Shown here piece by piece: positions 34,100 through 45,056 of a DNA stretch of 64,000 nucleotides. The stretch comes from Pseudoduganella umbonata. Its GTDB lineage: Bacteria; Pseudomonadota; Gammaproteobacteria; Burkholderiales; Burkholderiaceae_D. The notes beneath the pieces are model-generated. The model saw only the letters and a list, made by a program, of their open reading frames with translations, made no database searches and was not told where the DNA came from. Positions within the stretch are counted from its first letter, which is position 1. Each line of letters opens with the position of its first letter. Location: the NCBI RefSeq assembly GCF_014192225.1, contig NZ_JACHXS010000008.1:1-64000 (forward strand), read 5' to 3'. Both the position numbers and the translations under genes were made by a program.

Positions 34100-34957
34100 A
34101 TGAAACGATATCGATCGATCGCGGCCGTCGCCGCTGCCCTGTTTGCCACCCTTCCCGCCCACGCCGTTTCCGCCTTCAAGGCCGACGTCACCGGCAGCGG
34201 GCCCGCCGTGATCCTGATCCCCGGCCTCGCCTCGTCCGGCGAGGTGTGGCAAGGTACCGTGCGGCACCTGTGCGGTCCGCGCCAGTGCCACGTGCTGACC
34301 CTGGCCGGCTTTGCTGGCCAACCGGCCATCGAAGGCGAACTGTTGCCGCAAGTGGAGCGCCAACTGGCCGACTACATCGCCACCAACAAGCTCGGCAAGC
34401 CCCTCGTGATCGGCCACAGCCTGGGCGGCTTCGTGGCGATGAAGCTGGCGGCCAGCCACCCGGACCTGGTGAGCAAGCTTGTCATCGTCGACGCGCTGCC
34501 CGCCCTGGGGGCAACGCAGGTACCGGGCATCACGGCCGATCAGTTGCAGCAGATGGCCAGCGCCACCCGTGAGCGCATGCTGGCCAGCGACGACACCAGC
34601 TACGCCGCCAGCCAGCGCCGCGCCGTGATGACAATGGCGAGCAAGCCCGAGGATGTCGACCGGATCGCCGGATGGGGCCAGCGCTCCGACCGCAAGGCGG
34701 TTGCCGGGGCGATGTATGCATTGATGGCGGAGGACCTGCGCAACGAGGTGGCCCGCATCAAGGCACCGACACTGGTGCTGGGCACCTGGGTCGCCTACAA
34801 GGACTATGCGCCGCGCGGTGCGATCGAACAGGTGTACAAGGCACAGTACGCGAGGCTGCCCGGCGTGCGCGTGGAAATGGCCGACACTGCGCGCCACTTC
34901 ATCATGTACGACGACCCGGCCTGGATGTATGATCGCATCGACCAATTCTTGAAGTGA
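34100..34957 (+). CDS. Exported alpha/beta hydrolase
   Basis: A 285-residue hydrolase with a Sec signal peptide (MKRYRSIAAVAAALFATLPAHA). The nucleophile elbow GHSLGG, oxyanion region LIPGLASSGEVW and catalytic His in DTARHFIMYDDP are present, so it should be an active periplasmic or secreted esterase-like enzyme. A strong AAGGAGG sits before the ATG; the upstream open frame is the end of prpR out of frame. The LytS-type kinase gene begins 7 bp later, so the hydrolase may share its transcript. Substrate unknown. Confidence 0.88.
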   Translation: MKRYRSIAAVAAALFATLPAHAVSAFKADVTGSGPAVILIPGLASSGEVWQGTVRHLCGPRQCHVLTLAGFAGQPAIEGELLPQVERQLADYIATNKLGKPLVIGHSLGGFVAMKLAASHPDLVSKLVIVDALPALGATQVPGITADQLQQMASATRERMLASDDTSYAASQRRAVMTMASKPEDVDRIAGWGQRSDRKAVAGAMYALMAEDLRNEVARIKAPTLVLGTWVAYKDYAPRGAIEQVYKAQYARLPGVRVEMADTARHFIMYDDPAWMYDRIDQFLK

Positions 34958-34964
34958 ACGGCCA

Positions 34965-36077
34965 GTGAAGAACGTGACAGCATCACGCGTGACAGCACCG
35001 CCCGTGACACCGCCGCCTGTGACAGCGCCACCATTGGCAGCATCGCGCCCCCTGGCGGCACCGGGTCCGCTGATAACGCGCCTGAACTGGTACTGGATCT
35101 TCCAGCTGCTCGGGTGGGCGGGCGTTGCGCTGTTCAACCTGTCGCTGGCCGCCGGCATCGTTGTCACGCCCGCCTTGGCGGGGGTGTGCTTGTGGAGTGC
35201 CGCGGGCGGACTGCTGCTATCGGACCTGTGGCACCGTTACCTGAAGCGTGCCGGCGCCACGCCCTTGCCACTGCTGGCCGGTGGCATTGCCGTGCTGACG
35301 GTGCTGCAATGCGCGATCGCTTATGCCGGCTTTGCGGTGCTGCAGCCGTTCGGCAAGCCTCACGGCTTTGCATGGGTGCCCAGTGCGCTGCTGTTCTGGC
35401 TCGGCTGTTTCGTCGCATGGACCATTTTCTACACGGCGGCGCAGACATTGCGCCGTGCCCACCGGGCCGAAGCCGAAACGCTGCGGCTCGAACTGCACGC
35501 GAAGGACATCGAACTGCGCGCGCTGCAGGCGCAGGTCAACCCGCATTTCTTTTTCAACAGCTTGAACAGCGTGCGCGCACTGATCTATGAAGACCGGGAC
35601 AGCGCGGCGCGCATGATCGACCAGCTAGCCGGCCTGATGCGCTATGCACTGCAATCTGGCCACGTGGAGACGGTGCCGCTGGCGGTGGAACTGGAAGCGG
35701 TGGAAGCCTACCTGGCGATCGAGAAGATCCGCTTCGAGGAACGCCTGCGCGTGCAGGTACAGATCGAACCCGGACTGGAAGGCGTGCTGGTGCCGCCGAT
35801 GGCGCTGCAGACCCTCGTCGAGAACGCCGTCAAGTACGGCGTCGAACTGAGCACCACCGGCAGCGACATCTGCATCCGCGCGTGGCGCGGCGACGGCATG
35901 ACGCTGATCGAGATCGCCAATGCCGGCGCGATCCGCCGCCTCGGCCAATCCACGCAGGTCGGGCTGGCCAATGCCCGCAAGCGGCTCGAGCTGGCGGTAG
36001 GCGGTGGCGCCAGCCTCGACCTGGCGGAACGCGACGGCTGGGTGCGTGCCACGCTGCAGTTGCCGGCGGCCGCATGA
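34965..36077 (+). CDS. LytS/AlgZ-family sensor histidine kinase
   Basis: A 370-residue membrane kinase. After a Val-Thr-Ala-Pro repeat at the N-terminus come about four transmembrane helices (from about residue 45 to 155), then the phospho-acceptor motif QVNPHFFFNSLNSVRALI and an HATPase domain (LVENAVKYG, GLANARKRLELA). GTG at 34965 is taken as start, but the repeats bring in further in-frame GTG codons, so the true start is uncertain. The stop overlaps the regulator ATG. It resembles the AlgZ side of AlgZ/AlgR pairs; the signal is unknown. Confidence 0.85.
   Translation: MKNVTASRVTAPPVTPPPVTAPPLAASRPLAAPGPLITRLNWYWIFQLLGWAGVALFNLSLAAGIVVTPALAGVCLWSAAGGLLLSDLWHRYLKRAGATPLPLLAGGIAVLTVLQCAIAYAGFAVLQPFGKPHGFAWVPSALLFWLGCFVAWTIFYTAAQTLRRAHRAEAETLRLELHAKDIELRALQAQVNPHFFFNSLNSVRALIYEDRDSAARMIDQLAGLMRYALQSGHVETVPLAVELEAVEAYLAIEKIRFEERLRVQVQIEPGLEGVLVPPMALQTLVENAVKYGVELSTTGSDICIRAWRGDGMTLIEIANAGAIRRLGQSTQVGLANARKRLELAVGGGASLDLAERDGWVRATLQLPAAA
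34973..35032 (+). repeat. Four 15-bp tandem units at the start of the kinase gene
   Basis: Units at 34973, 34988, 35003 and 35018 of consensus CGTGACAGCACCGCC, encoding Val-Thr-Ala-Pro-Pro and carrying one GTG codon in frame per unit. They lie directly after the annotated GTG start. Confidence 0.85.
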
Positions 36078-36790
36078 CGCCGGCCCCCATGCGCGTACTG
36101 ATCGTCGACGATGAGCGCCTGGCGCGCGCCGAACTGCGGCGCCTGCTGGCCGCGCATCCTGGCATCGACATCGTCGGCGAAGCCGCCAATGCCGAGCAGG
36201 CCGTGGTGCAGGTGGCGGCCCTGCAGCCCGACCTGCTGCTGCTCGACGTGCAGATGCCGGGCGCCAGCGGTTTCGACCTGCTTCAGGCACTCGATACCAC
36301 GCCGGAAGTCATTTTCACAACCGCGTTCGACCAGTACGCACTGCAGGCGTTCGAGGTGAACGCGCTCGACTACCTGCAAAAGCCGATCCAGGCGACTCGG
36401 CTGGCCGCAGCGCTGCAACGCGCCGCGCTGCGGCTCGGCATGCCGGCGGCGGGCGGCGCGGCCGCTCCGCGCAAGCTGTTCCTGCGCGATGGCGAGCGCT
36501 GCTGGTTCGTGGCGCTCGACCGCATTCGCCTGTTCGAATCCGAGGGCAATTACACCCGCGTCTACTTCGACGATGCCCGGCCGTTGATGCTGCGCTCCCT
36601 TACGCAACTGGAAGAGCGCCTGGACGCGCAGCGCTTCTTGCGCGCCAGCCGCCGGCACATCGTCAACCTGGCGTTCGTCGAACGGATGACGGCCAACGAC
36701 ACGGGTGGTTTCGACCTGCTGCTGCCCGGCGATGTGACGGTGGAGGTATCGCGGCGGCGGGCCGCGCAGATCCGCAGCCTGGGGCTGTAA
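36074..36790 (+). CDS. LytTR-family response regulator (AlgR-like)
   Basis: A 238-residue regulator. The receiver has Asp12/Asp13, phospho-acceptor Asp58 (LLLDVQMPG) and the Lys in LQKPI. A LytTR DNA-binding domain (about 135-236) has RIRLFESEGNYTRVYF and FLRASRRHIVNLAFVERM. The ATG overlaps the kinase stop (ATGA), so the pair is co-translated. Two PEP-CTERM genes follow in the same direction and could be targets. Confidence 0.93.
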   Translation: MTPAPMRVLIVDDERLARAELRRLLAAHPGIDIVGEAANAEQAVVQVAALQPDLLLLDVQMPGASGFDLLQALDTTPEVIFTTAFDQYALQAFEVNALDYLQKPIQATRLAAALQRAALRLGMPAAGGAAAPRKLFLRDGERCWFVALDRIRLFESEGNYTRVYFDDARPLMLRSLTQLEERLDAQRFLRASRRHIVNLAFVERMTANDTGGFDLLLPGDVTVEVSRRRAAQIRSLGL

Positions 36791-36912
36791 TGGCGCCGCA
36801 TGTCGGAATCCTTTACATTTGCCTGAGTTTTCGCGCCGTCCCCGTCTCACGGCGGGCATAGGCATAGTAAATGCTGGTCGTTTGAGGTATCTCAAACCGA
36901 TGGAGACCAGTC

Positions 36913-37728
36913 ATGAAAACCCCGATACATTCTCTTGCTGCCGCAGCCGCGATATTGCTCGGCGCTTCCGGCGCCGGCCACGCGCAGGTGTTCGACAGCG
37001 GACTTCCCGCAGGCTGGCAGTGCGCCGGCGACTGCGGCACGGCGCCGGAGGACGGCAGTGTCACCCTGGCGCCGACCGGCGGCACGCGGTATGGCTGGGT
37101 ATCGACCAACGGCGGCGTGGCCGGTGTCCGGCTGCCAGGCGTCGGCGCTCCAGCCGATTCGTTCGCCGGCAGTACCTTGCGTTCCCATCTGTTTTCGGCG
37201 CAGGGCGGCGACGCGCTGCACTTCGCATTCAACTACGTGGCGACCGACGGCGGCGACTTCAGTGATTACGCCTGGGTGCGCCTGCTGAATGCGGACGGCA
37301 GCCAGGCGGCGGTGCTGGCGACAGCGCGCACGTCGCCGGGCGGCGGCGCCGTGCCGGGCTTCGGCATGCCGGCTGGCGCGGCCACGCTGGATCCGCCCTT
37401 CTCCAGTGTCGAAGGCCTGATTCCGACGTGGAGCCCGCTGGGGGACGATTCGGGCGGCTGCTATGTGGAGCCCTGCGGGCAGACCGGCTGGATCGGCGCG
37501 CAATACACGATCGCGGCAGCGGGCCAGTACTCCCTGGAGTTTGGCGTCGTCAACTGGGTCGATCACAGCGCGGACAGCGGGCTGGCATTCGATGCGATCA
37601 CGCTCGATGGCCTGCCGCTGGCGCCCGTGCCGGAACCGGCAGCGGCGGCAATGCTGCTCGCCGGCCTTGGCCTGATGGGAGTCGCGACCAGGCGCCGTGC
37701 CAGTGCACGCGCAGGCGCGCGACGCTAG
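36913..37728 (+). CDS. PEP-CTERM sorted exported protein
   Basis: A 271-residue protein with signal peptide MKTPIHSLAAAAAILLGASGAGHA, a beta-rich body with several Gly/Asp turns and four cysteines (two near residues 36-40, two near 182-187), and the PEP-CTERM tail VPEPAAAAMLLAGLGLMGVATRRR. The tail directs sorting by an exosortase, with anchoring or release at the cell surface in exopolysaccharide-making bacteria. The function of the body is unknown; its layout resembles the NF038120-type PEP-CTERM group. Confidence 0.85.
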   Translation: MKTPIHSLAAAAAILLGASGAGHAQVFDSGLPAGWQCAGDCGTAPEDGSVTLAPTGGTRYGWVSTNGGVAGVRLPGVGAPADSFAGSTLRSHLFSAQGGDALHFAFNYVATDGGDFSDYAWVRLLNADGSQAAVLATARTSPGGGAVPGFGMPAGAATLDPPFSSVEGLIPTWSPLGDDSGGCYVEPCGQTGWIGAQYTIAAAGQYSLEFGVVNWVDHSADSGLAFDAITLDGLPLAPVPEPAAAAMLLAGLGLMGVATRRRASARAGARR

Positions 37729-37849
37729 CACAACCATAAAACGTTGGCAGGGATCGACGCACGGGATGCAGATTTGTAAATGTCATTGATGGGCTGTTCG
37801 ACCGACTTCTACGATGGATGCATCCCCACCACCGCAAGGAGAATCGCCC

Positions 37850-38545
37850 ATGAAGCGCACGACCCCTGTCACGTTTGCCCGCTTGGTTGTCCATGTCGCC
37901 GCCTGTACTGTCGCCCTCGCCGCGGCCCTGCCCGCACACGCCGAATCCATCAGCACGACCGCACAGCTGCAGGGCTGGGTCAACAGCAATGGCGGCAGCA
38001 ACGAAGCCACGCCGCTTGGCAATACCTACACGGGTAACGAAACGGGCATGCGTTTCAACAGCTGGGCGGCATTCTTCATTCCGGCCGGTACGACGTGGGA
38101 AGCGGCCACGCTGTCGCTGTCGCCTTCCGTGTATGGCAACGCTCCGCCAAGCGTCATCGGCCTGTTCGACGTCGATGGCGGCCTGCAGCCGTTCCTGAAC
38201 ACGTTCCATCCGGGCACCGATGTGTTTGCCGACCTGGGCAGCGGCACCCAGTACGCCGCCGCCACCCTGTACGACAGTCCCGCCACTATCACCCTGAGCG
38301 GGGCGGCGCTGGCTGACATCAATGCCGTCTCGGGGTCCTATTTCGTCATCGGCTTCACGAATCAGACACTGAACGCGGTAGCGGTCGAGGCCGGCGATCA
38401 GGGTATCTACCTGGGCGGGATTCGCGCCGAGCCGTACATCGAGCTGACGCTGTCGACCATTCCGGCCGTGCCGGAGCCGGGTACGTATGCAATGCTGCTG
38501 GCAGGGCTGGCGGTGGCCGGCGTCGCGGCAAGGCGCCGCGGTTGA
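37850..38545 (+). CDS. PEP-CTERM sorted exported protein
   Basis: A 231-residue protein with signal peptide (up to PAHAES), a beta-rich body (FNSWAAFFIPAGTTWEAATLSL) and C-terminal PEP-CTERM signal VPEPGTYAMLLAGLAVAGVAARRRG. AAGGAG lies before the ATG at 37850; the upstream in-frame ATG at 37814 is not preferred. The two PEP-CTERM genes lie 121 bp apart in the same direction but are not close homologs. Function unknown, presumably cell-surface. Confidence 0.85.
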   Translation: MKRTTPVTFARLVVHVAACTVALAAALPAHAESISTTAQLQGWVNSNGGSNEATPLGNTYTGNETGMRFNSWAAFFIPAGTTWEAATLSLSPSVYGNAPPSVIGLFDVDGGLQPFLNTFHPGTDVFADLGSGTQYAAATLYDSPATITLSGAALADINAVSGSYFVIGFTNQTLNAVAVEAGDQGIYLGGIRAEPYIELTLSTIPAVPEPGTYAMLLAGLAVAGVAARRRG

Positions 38546-38586
38546 GTATCCCGAGCAGGTACGGCTAGCGAGAGCTGGCGAAAAAA

Positions 38587-38608
38587 AACCCGCTCTCGCG
38601 AGCGGGTT
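38587..38608 (-). terminator. Rho-independent terminator of clpA
   Basis: AACCCGCTC / GAGCGGGTT with a TCGC loop. On the minus strand it is followed by a run of eight T, on the plus strand only by TTCTT, so it mainly ends the clpSA transcript and may weakly stop the PEP-CTERM gene. Confidence 0.88.
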
Positions 38609-38626
38609 CTTGTCTGCTGAAGCGGA

Positions 38627-40923
<2,297 letters not shown>

Positions 40924-40927
<4 letters not shown>

Positions 40928-41226
40928 ACTTCCTCCATCACGCACTGCAGGGGATGCCCCGCCTTGCGCGCATGCGTTAAAACGAACTCCACCTTGGTTG
41001 ATGCAATATCTTTTGAGAACACACCGCAGACGCCTTTGCCGTAGCGATGCACACTCAGCATTATTTGCGTAGCCGTTTCGCGATCCTTGTTGAAATATTC
41101 CTGAATGATCGCGACCACAAATTCCATCGGAGTGTAGTCGTCGTTCAACAACGCCACCTGGTACATGGGGGGCGGCTTCAGCGTCTGCCGCTCCAGGACG
41201 GTCTCGGTGTCATGCTTGGTTGCCAT
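40924..41226 (-). CDS. clpS: ATP-dependent Clp protease adaptor ClpS
   Basis: A 100-residue N-recognin adaptor. The N-degron pocket segments YQVALLNDDYTPMEFVV and MLSVHRYGKGVCGVF are conserved. It binds proteins with Phe, Leu, Trp or Tyr at the N-terminus and hands them to ClpA, encoded immediately downstream with a 4-bp overlap. AT-rich sequence (ATATAAG) lies just before the ATG with no clear Shine-Dalgarno. Confidence 0.96.
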
Positions 41227-41404
41227 ACGCTTATATTCTAATGCTTTCGTGGTCGATGCAACGCCCGTTTAACCCGACGTTTCCATTTGTCCTCAATCTT
41301 ACGCGCTTTCCCAACTGCGCGCAGATGGCGGCCCCCGGCGCAAAATCAAGTCCTTTCATCATTTCTCATGTTGCAAAAATCTTACTATTGCCGCGACAAA
41401 GCGC

Positions 41405-41433
41405 TTGACATAGAAAATTGGCTCGCCAACAAT
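41405..41433 (+). promoter_or_regulatory. Sigma-70 promoter of the cold-shock gene
   Basis: TTGACA (41405-41410), 17 bp, AACAAT (41428-41433). Transcription from about 41440 would give a leader of roughly 115 nt, typical for cold-shock mRNAs, whose long leaders act as RNA thermosensors in other bacteria. The rest of the 328-bp clpS-cspA gap has no supported gene. Confidence 0.6.
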
Positions 41434-41554
41434 GCCATATCGACTCGTGCAGAAATGTACATGTTGGTAAGAAGTGAGTTGTCGAGGAGGGGGCAGGAAG
41501 CTTCTTGCTTTTATGGCTCGTGTGATTCGTTATTATTTGAAAGTTCTTTTTATT

Positions 41555-41758
41555 ATGGCAACTGGTACCGTTAAGTGGTTCAATGACTCCAAAGGTTTCG
41601 GCTTCATCACCCCTGATGATGGTGGCGAAGATTTGTTCGCGCACTTCTCCGCAATCAACATGAACGGCTTCAAGACCCTGAAAGAAGGTCAAAAGGTGCA
41701 GTTCGAAGTCACGCAGGGCCCGAAAGGCAAGCAAGCTTCCAATATCCAGGCTAGCTGA
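41555..41758 (+). CDS. cspA: Cold-shock protein, CspA family
   Basis: A 67-residue OB-fold nucleic acid chaperone. RNP1 (KGFGFI) and RNP2 (DLFAHFS) are both present and the start MATGTVKWFNDSKGF is the family norm. It binds single-stranded RNA and DNA and melts mRNA structures in the cold or during growth. An in-frame start at 41474 would only add leader sequence. A long leader precedes and a clear terminator follows, so it is a single-gene unit. Confidence 0.96.
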   Translation: MATGTVKWFNDSKGFGFITPDDGGEDLFAHFSAINMNGFKTLKEGQKVQFEVTQGPKGKQASNIQAS

Positions 41759-41773
41759 TCAGCTCCTCGACTA

Positions 41774-41803
41774 AAAAAGCCCCGCTGAAGCGGGGTTTTT
41801 TTT
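41774..41803. terminator. Rho-independent terminator of cspA
   Basis: CCCCGC-TGAA-GCGGGG flanked by a run of A on the left and eight T on the right. Confidence 0.92.
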
Positions 41804-41834
41804 CGCGTGTACCCGGCAGGCCCGACAGTCGTGA

Positions 41835-41856
41835 AAACCCGCAGCGCTGCGGGTTT
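41835..41856 (-). terminator. Palindromic hairpin after icd, likely terminator
   Basis: AAACCCGCAGC followed directly by GCTGCGGGTTT, a 22-bp perfect palindrome 15 bp past the icd stop. On the minus strand it continues with T, giving a four-base T run. Confidence 0.7.
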
Positions 41857-41870
41857 CCGCGGTATTGCCA

Positions 41871-43124
<1,254 letters not shown>

Positions 43125-43299
43125 CGAATTCTCCGAAATGAAGCGACGCTGGCGGCGCCATGGACGTGTCGGCTGCAATCACCAGGGGCAAAAGACCCGG
43201 TGCAAAAACCAGCAGCAAATGTCTTCTATAAGATATAAGACAAGTACTGCGACTGTCGATTATGCATCAGTATTTCAATGCCCGCCATGGTTTAGTCGG

Positions 43300-43305
43300 T
43301 ACAAT
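43300..43305 (+). promoter_or_regulatory. -10-like box 6 bp before the pseudouridine synthase ATG
   Basis: TACAAT followed by six bases and the ATG at 43312; no Shine-Dalgarno and no clear -35. Suggests a leaderless transcript like those proposed for prpR and murJ. Confidence 0.35.
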
Positions 43306-43311
43306 CCCGCA

Positions 43312-43869
43312 ATGCTGATCCTACTTAATAAGCCATTCGGGGTATTGTGCCAGTTTTCCCCGCAGCCCGAACGCCTGACACTGGCTGATTGCGTACCGGT
43401 ACCGAACGTTTATCCGGCCGGGCGTCTCGATGCCGACAGCGAAGGCCTGCTACTGCTGACCGACGACGGCAAACTGCAGCACGATATCGCCCACCCGGAC
43501 CGCAAGGAAGCGAAAACCTACCTGGTACAGGTCGATGGGATTGCCGATGTGCCCACGCTGGCACGGCTGCAGGCACCGCTCGACCTGGGCGATTTCACGA
43601 CGAAGCCCTGCAGCGCCATGCGCATCGCCGAACCGGCATGGCTGTGGCCACGCAACCCGCCGATCCGTGTGCGGGCCGACAAGCCGACTTCATGGCTCGC
43701 GATCACGCTGCAGGAAGGAAAAAATCGCCAGGTACGACGCATGACAGCGGCAGTCGGCCTGCCCACGCTGCGACTCGTGCGCAGCGCTATCGGCGCGGTA
43801 TCGTTGGCATCCCATCCGCTGATGCCGGGTGAGTGGATCGAGATCGATCCGGCGGAACTGAAGGCTTAA
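43312..43869 (+). CDS. rluE: 23S rRNA pseudouridine synthase of the RsuA/RluE family
   Basis: A 185-residue enzyme lacking the N-terminal S4 domain, as in RluE. The catalytic Asp is in GRLDADSEGLLLLT (about residue 43), with KTYLVQVDG and the C-terminal EGKNRQVRRMTAAVGLPTLRLVR. RluE modifies uridine 2457 of 23S rRNA in E. coli; family membership is clear, exact target is inferred. The protein start MLILLNKPFGVLCQFS fits the family. Divergent from icd across 187 bp. Confidence 0.9.
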   Translation: MLILLNKPFGVLCQFSPQPERLTLADCVPVPNVYPAGRLDADSEGLLLLTDDGKLQHDIAHPDRKEAKTYLVQVDGIADVPTLARLQAPLDLGDFTTKPCSAMRIAEPAWLWPRNPPIRVRADKPTSWLAITLQEGKNRQVRRMTAAVGLPTLRLVRSAIGAVSLASHPLMPGEWIEIDPAELKA

Positions 43870-43966
43870 GAAGACCTTAGAAGGAATTCATTTCCGTAGC
43901 GGCCCGGCTATCATTGCGCCGTGCCCGCGCCGCCCCCCCGTGCGCTCATCCAATTGCCCTATATAC

Positions 43967-44413
43967 ATGAAGACTGTCCCAGCCCTCGTTGCCCTTGCCA
44001 TTCTTTGCGCCGCTACCGGCGCCGCCACCGGGAATGAACGCTTCGGCACCACCACGCTGACCGCCGGCATGCACTTGGTCAAGGCCGAGGTTGCGGCCAC
44101 CGACGCCCAGCGTGCGCAGGGATTGATGTTCCGCGAGGCGATGCGCGCCAATGCCGGCATGGTGTTCGTGTTCGACGCGCCGGCCACGCAATGCATGTGG
44201 ATGAAAAACACGCCGCTGCCGCTGTCGGTGGCATTCATCGATGCCGAGGGCAAGATCGTCAACATCCGCGACATGCAGCCGCATACGCTCGACAGCCACT
44301 GCTCGACGAAAGGCGTGCCGGTCAAGTACGCCCTCGAGATGAACCTCGGCTGGTTCCAGCAAAAGCACATCAAGCCTGGCATGAAGATCGGCAACCTGCC
44401 GGCGCGGAAATAA
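43967..44413 (+). CDS. DUF192 family exported protein
   Basis: A 148-residue protein with a signal peptide (MKTVPALVALAILCAATGAATG). The DUF192 core spans about residues 35-140: TDAQRAQGLMFRE, GMVFVFDAPATQCMWMKNTPLPLSVAFID and VKYALEMNLGWF. It is periplasmic by prediction and its biochemical role is unknown. I prefer the ATG at 43967; an in-frame GTG at 43940 would spoil the signal peptide. No Shine-Dalgarno is evident. Confidence 0.87.
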   Translation: MKTVPALVALAILCAATGAATGNERFGTTTLTAGMHLVKAEVAATDAQRAQGLMFREAMRANAGMVFVFDAPATQCMWMKNTPLPLSVAFIDAEGKIVNIRDMQPHTLDSHCSTKGVPVKYALEMNLGWFQQKHIKPGMKIGNLPARK

Positions 44414-44446
44414 CCGGCCTCCGGACAAACTGCCGGCGCAAAGCGA

Positions 44447-44478
44447 AAAACCCGCAATGGCTGCGCCATGCGGGTTTT
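44447..44478. terminator. Bidirectional terminator between the DUF192 gene and rpsT
   Basis: AAAACCCGCA / TGCGGGTTTT with further pairing of ATGGC and GCCA inside. A and T runs on both sides suit the two convergent genes. Confidence 0.85.
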
Positions 44479-44520
44479 GTGTGCACACCTGTCTGGCGGC
44501 CATTGCCGCCGCACGCGAAC

Positions 44521-44787
44521 TTAGGCGGACAGTGCCTTCAGGGCAGCTGCCAGGCGGCTCTTGTGGCGAGCGGCCTTGTTCTTGTGGATGATTTTCTTGT
44601 CGGCGATCGAGTCGATGGTCGACACGGAGGACTGGAAGATCTGCGTTGCAGCAGCCTTGTCGCCAGCCTGGATTGCCTTGCGAACGGCCTTGATCGCGGT
44701 GCGCAGGGTCGAACGCTGTGCCGAGTTGTGTGCGTTTTGCTTGACTGCTTGACGAGCGCGTTTGCGCGCTTGTGCGGTATTTGCCAT
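44521..44787 (-). CDS. rpsT: 30S ribosomal protein S20
   Basis: An 88-residue basic helical ribosomal protein that binds 16S rRNA. MANTAQARKRARQAVKQNAHN and KKIIHKNKAARHKSRL are family signatures. The ATG at 44787 has AGGA before it; an in-frame upstream start is not used by the family. Divergent from murJ, an arrangement common in Burkholderiales. Confidence 0.97.
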   Translation of the reverse strand: MANTAQARKRARQAVKQNAHNSAQRSTLRTAIKAVRKAIQAGDKAAATQIFQSSVSTIDSIADKKIIHKNKAARHKSRLAAALKALSA

Positions 44788-45042
44788 GGAATTTCCTAAA
44801 TCGTTGTCAAAGTTCGTTTGCAAACAACAGCGTTTGCCAAACCGGTGCGTTCAGTCGACCAAGCAGGCCAACGCAGAGCTGGTCAACATCGATGTCTGCG
44901 TCACTGAATTCTGTACAGCCTTAAATTATAACGAGCTTTTGATGCCGGAGCAATTCAAAAAGCAGGAACGTCGCGAAAACTTGCCAAAACCATACACGGG
45001 GCGCTTCATAAAATTGTAAGACTTGCATCAAGGCAGCACGGC

Positions 45043-45048
45043 TATAAT
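45043..45048 (+). promoter_or_regulatory. Perfect -10 box 8 bp before the murJ ATG
   Basis: TATAAT then eight bases and the ATG at 45057; no Shine-Dalgarno. TTGCAT at 45023 is only 14 bp away, too close for a standard -35. Confidence 0.4.
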
Positions 45049-45056
45049 CACGCCCC

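Noticed and set aside
41474..41554. Longer start for the cold-shock protein
   Set aside because: It would add 27 residues not found in the family; this segment is the expected long mRNA leader.
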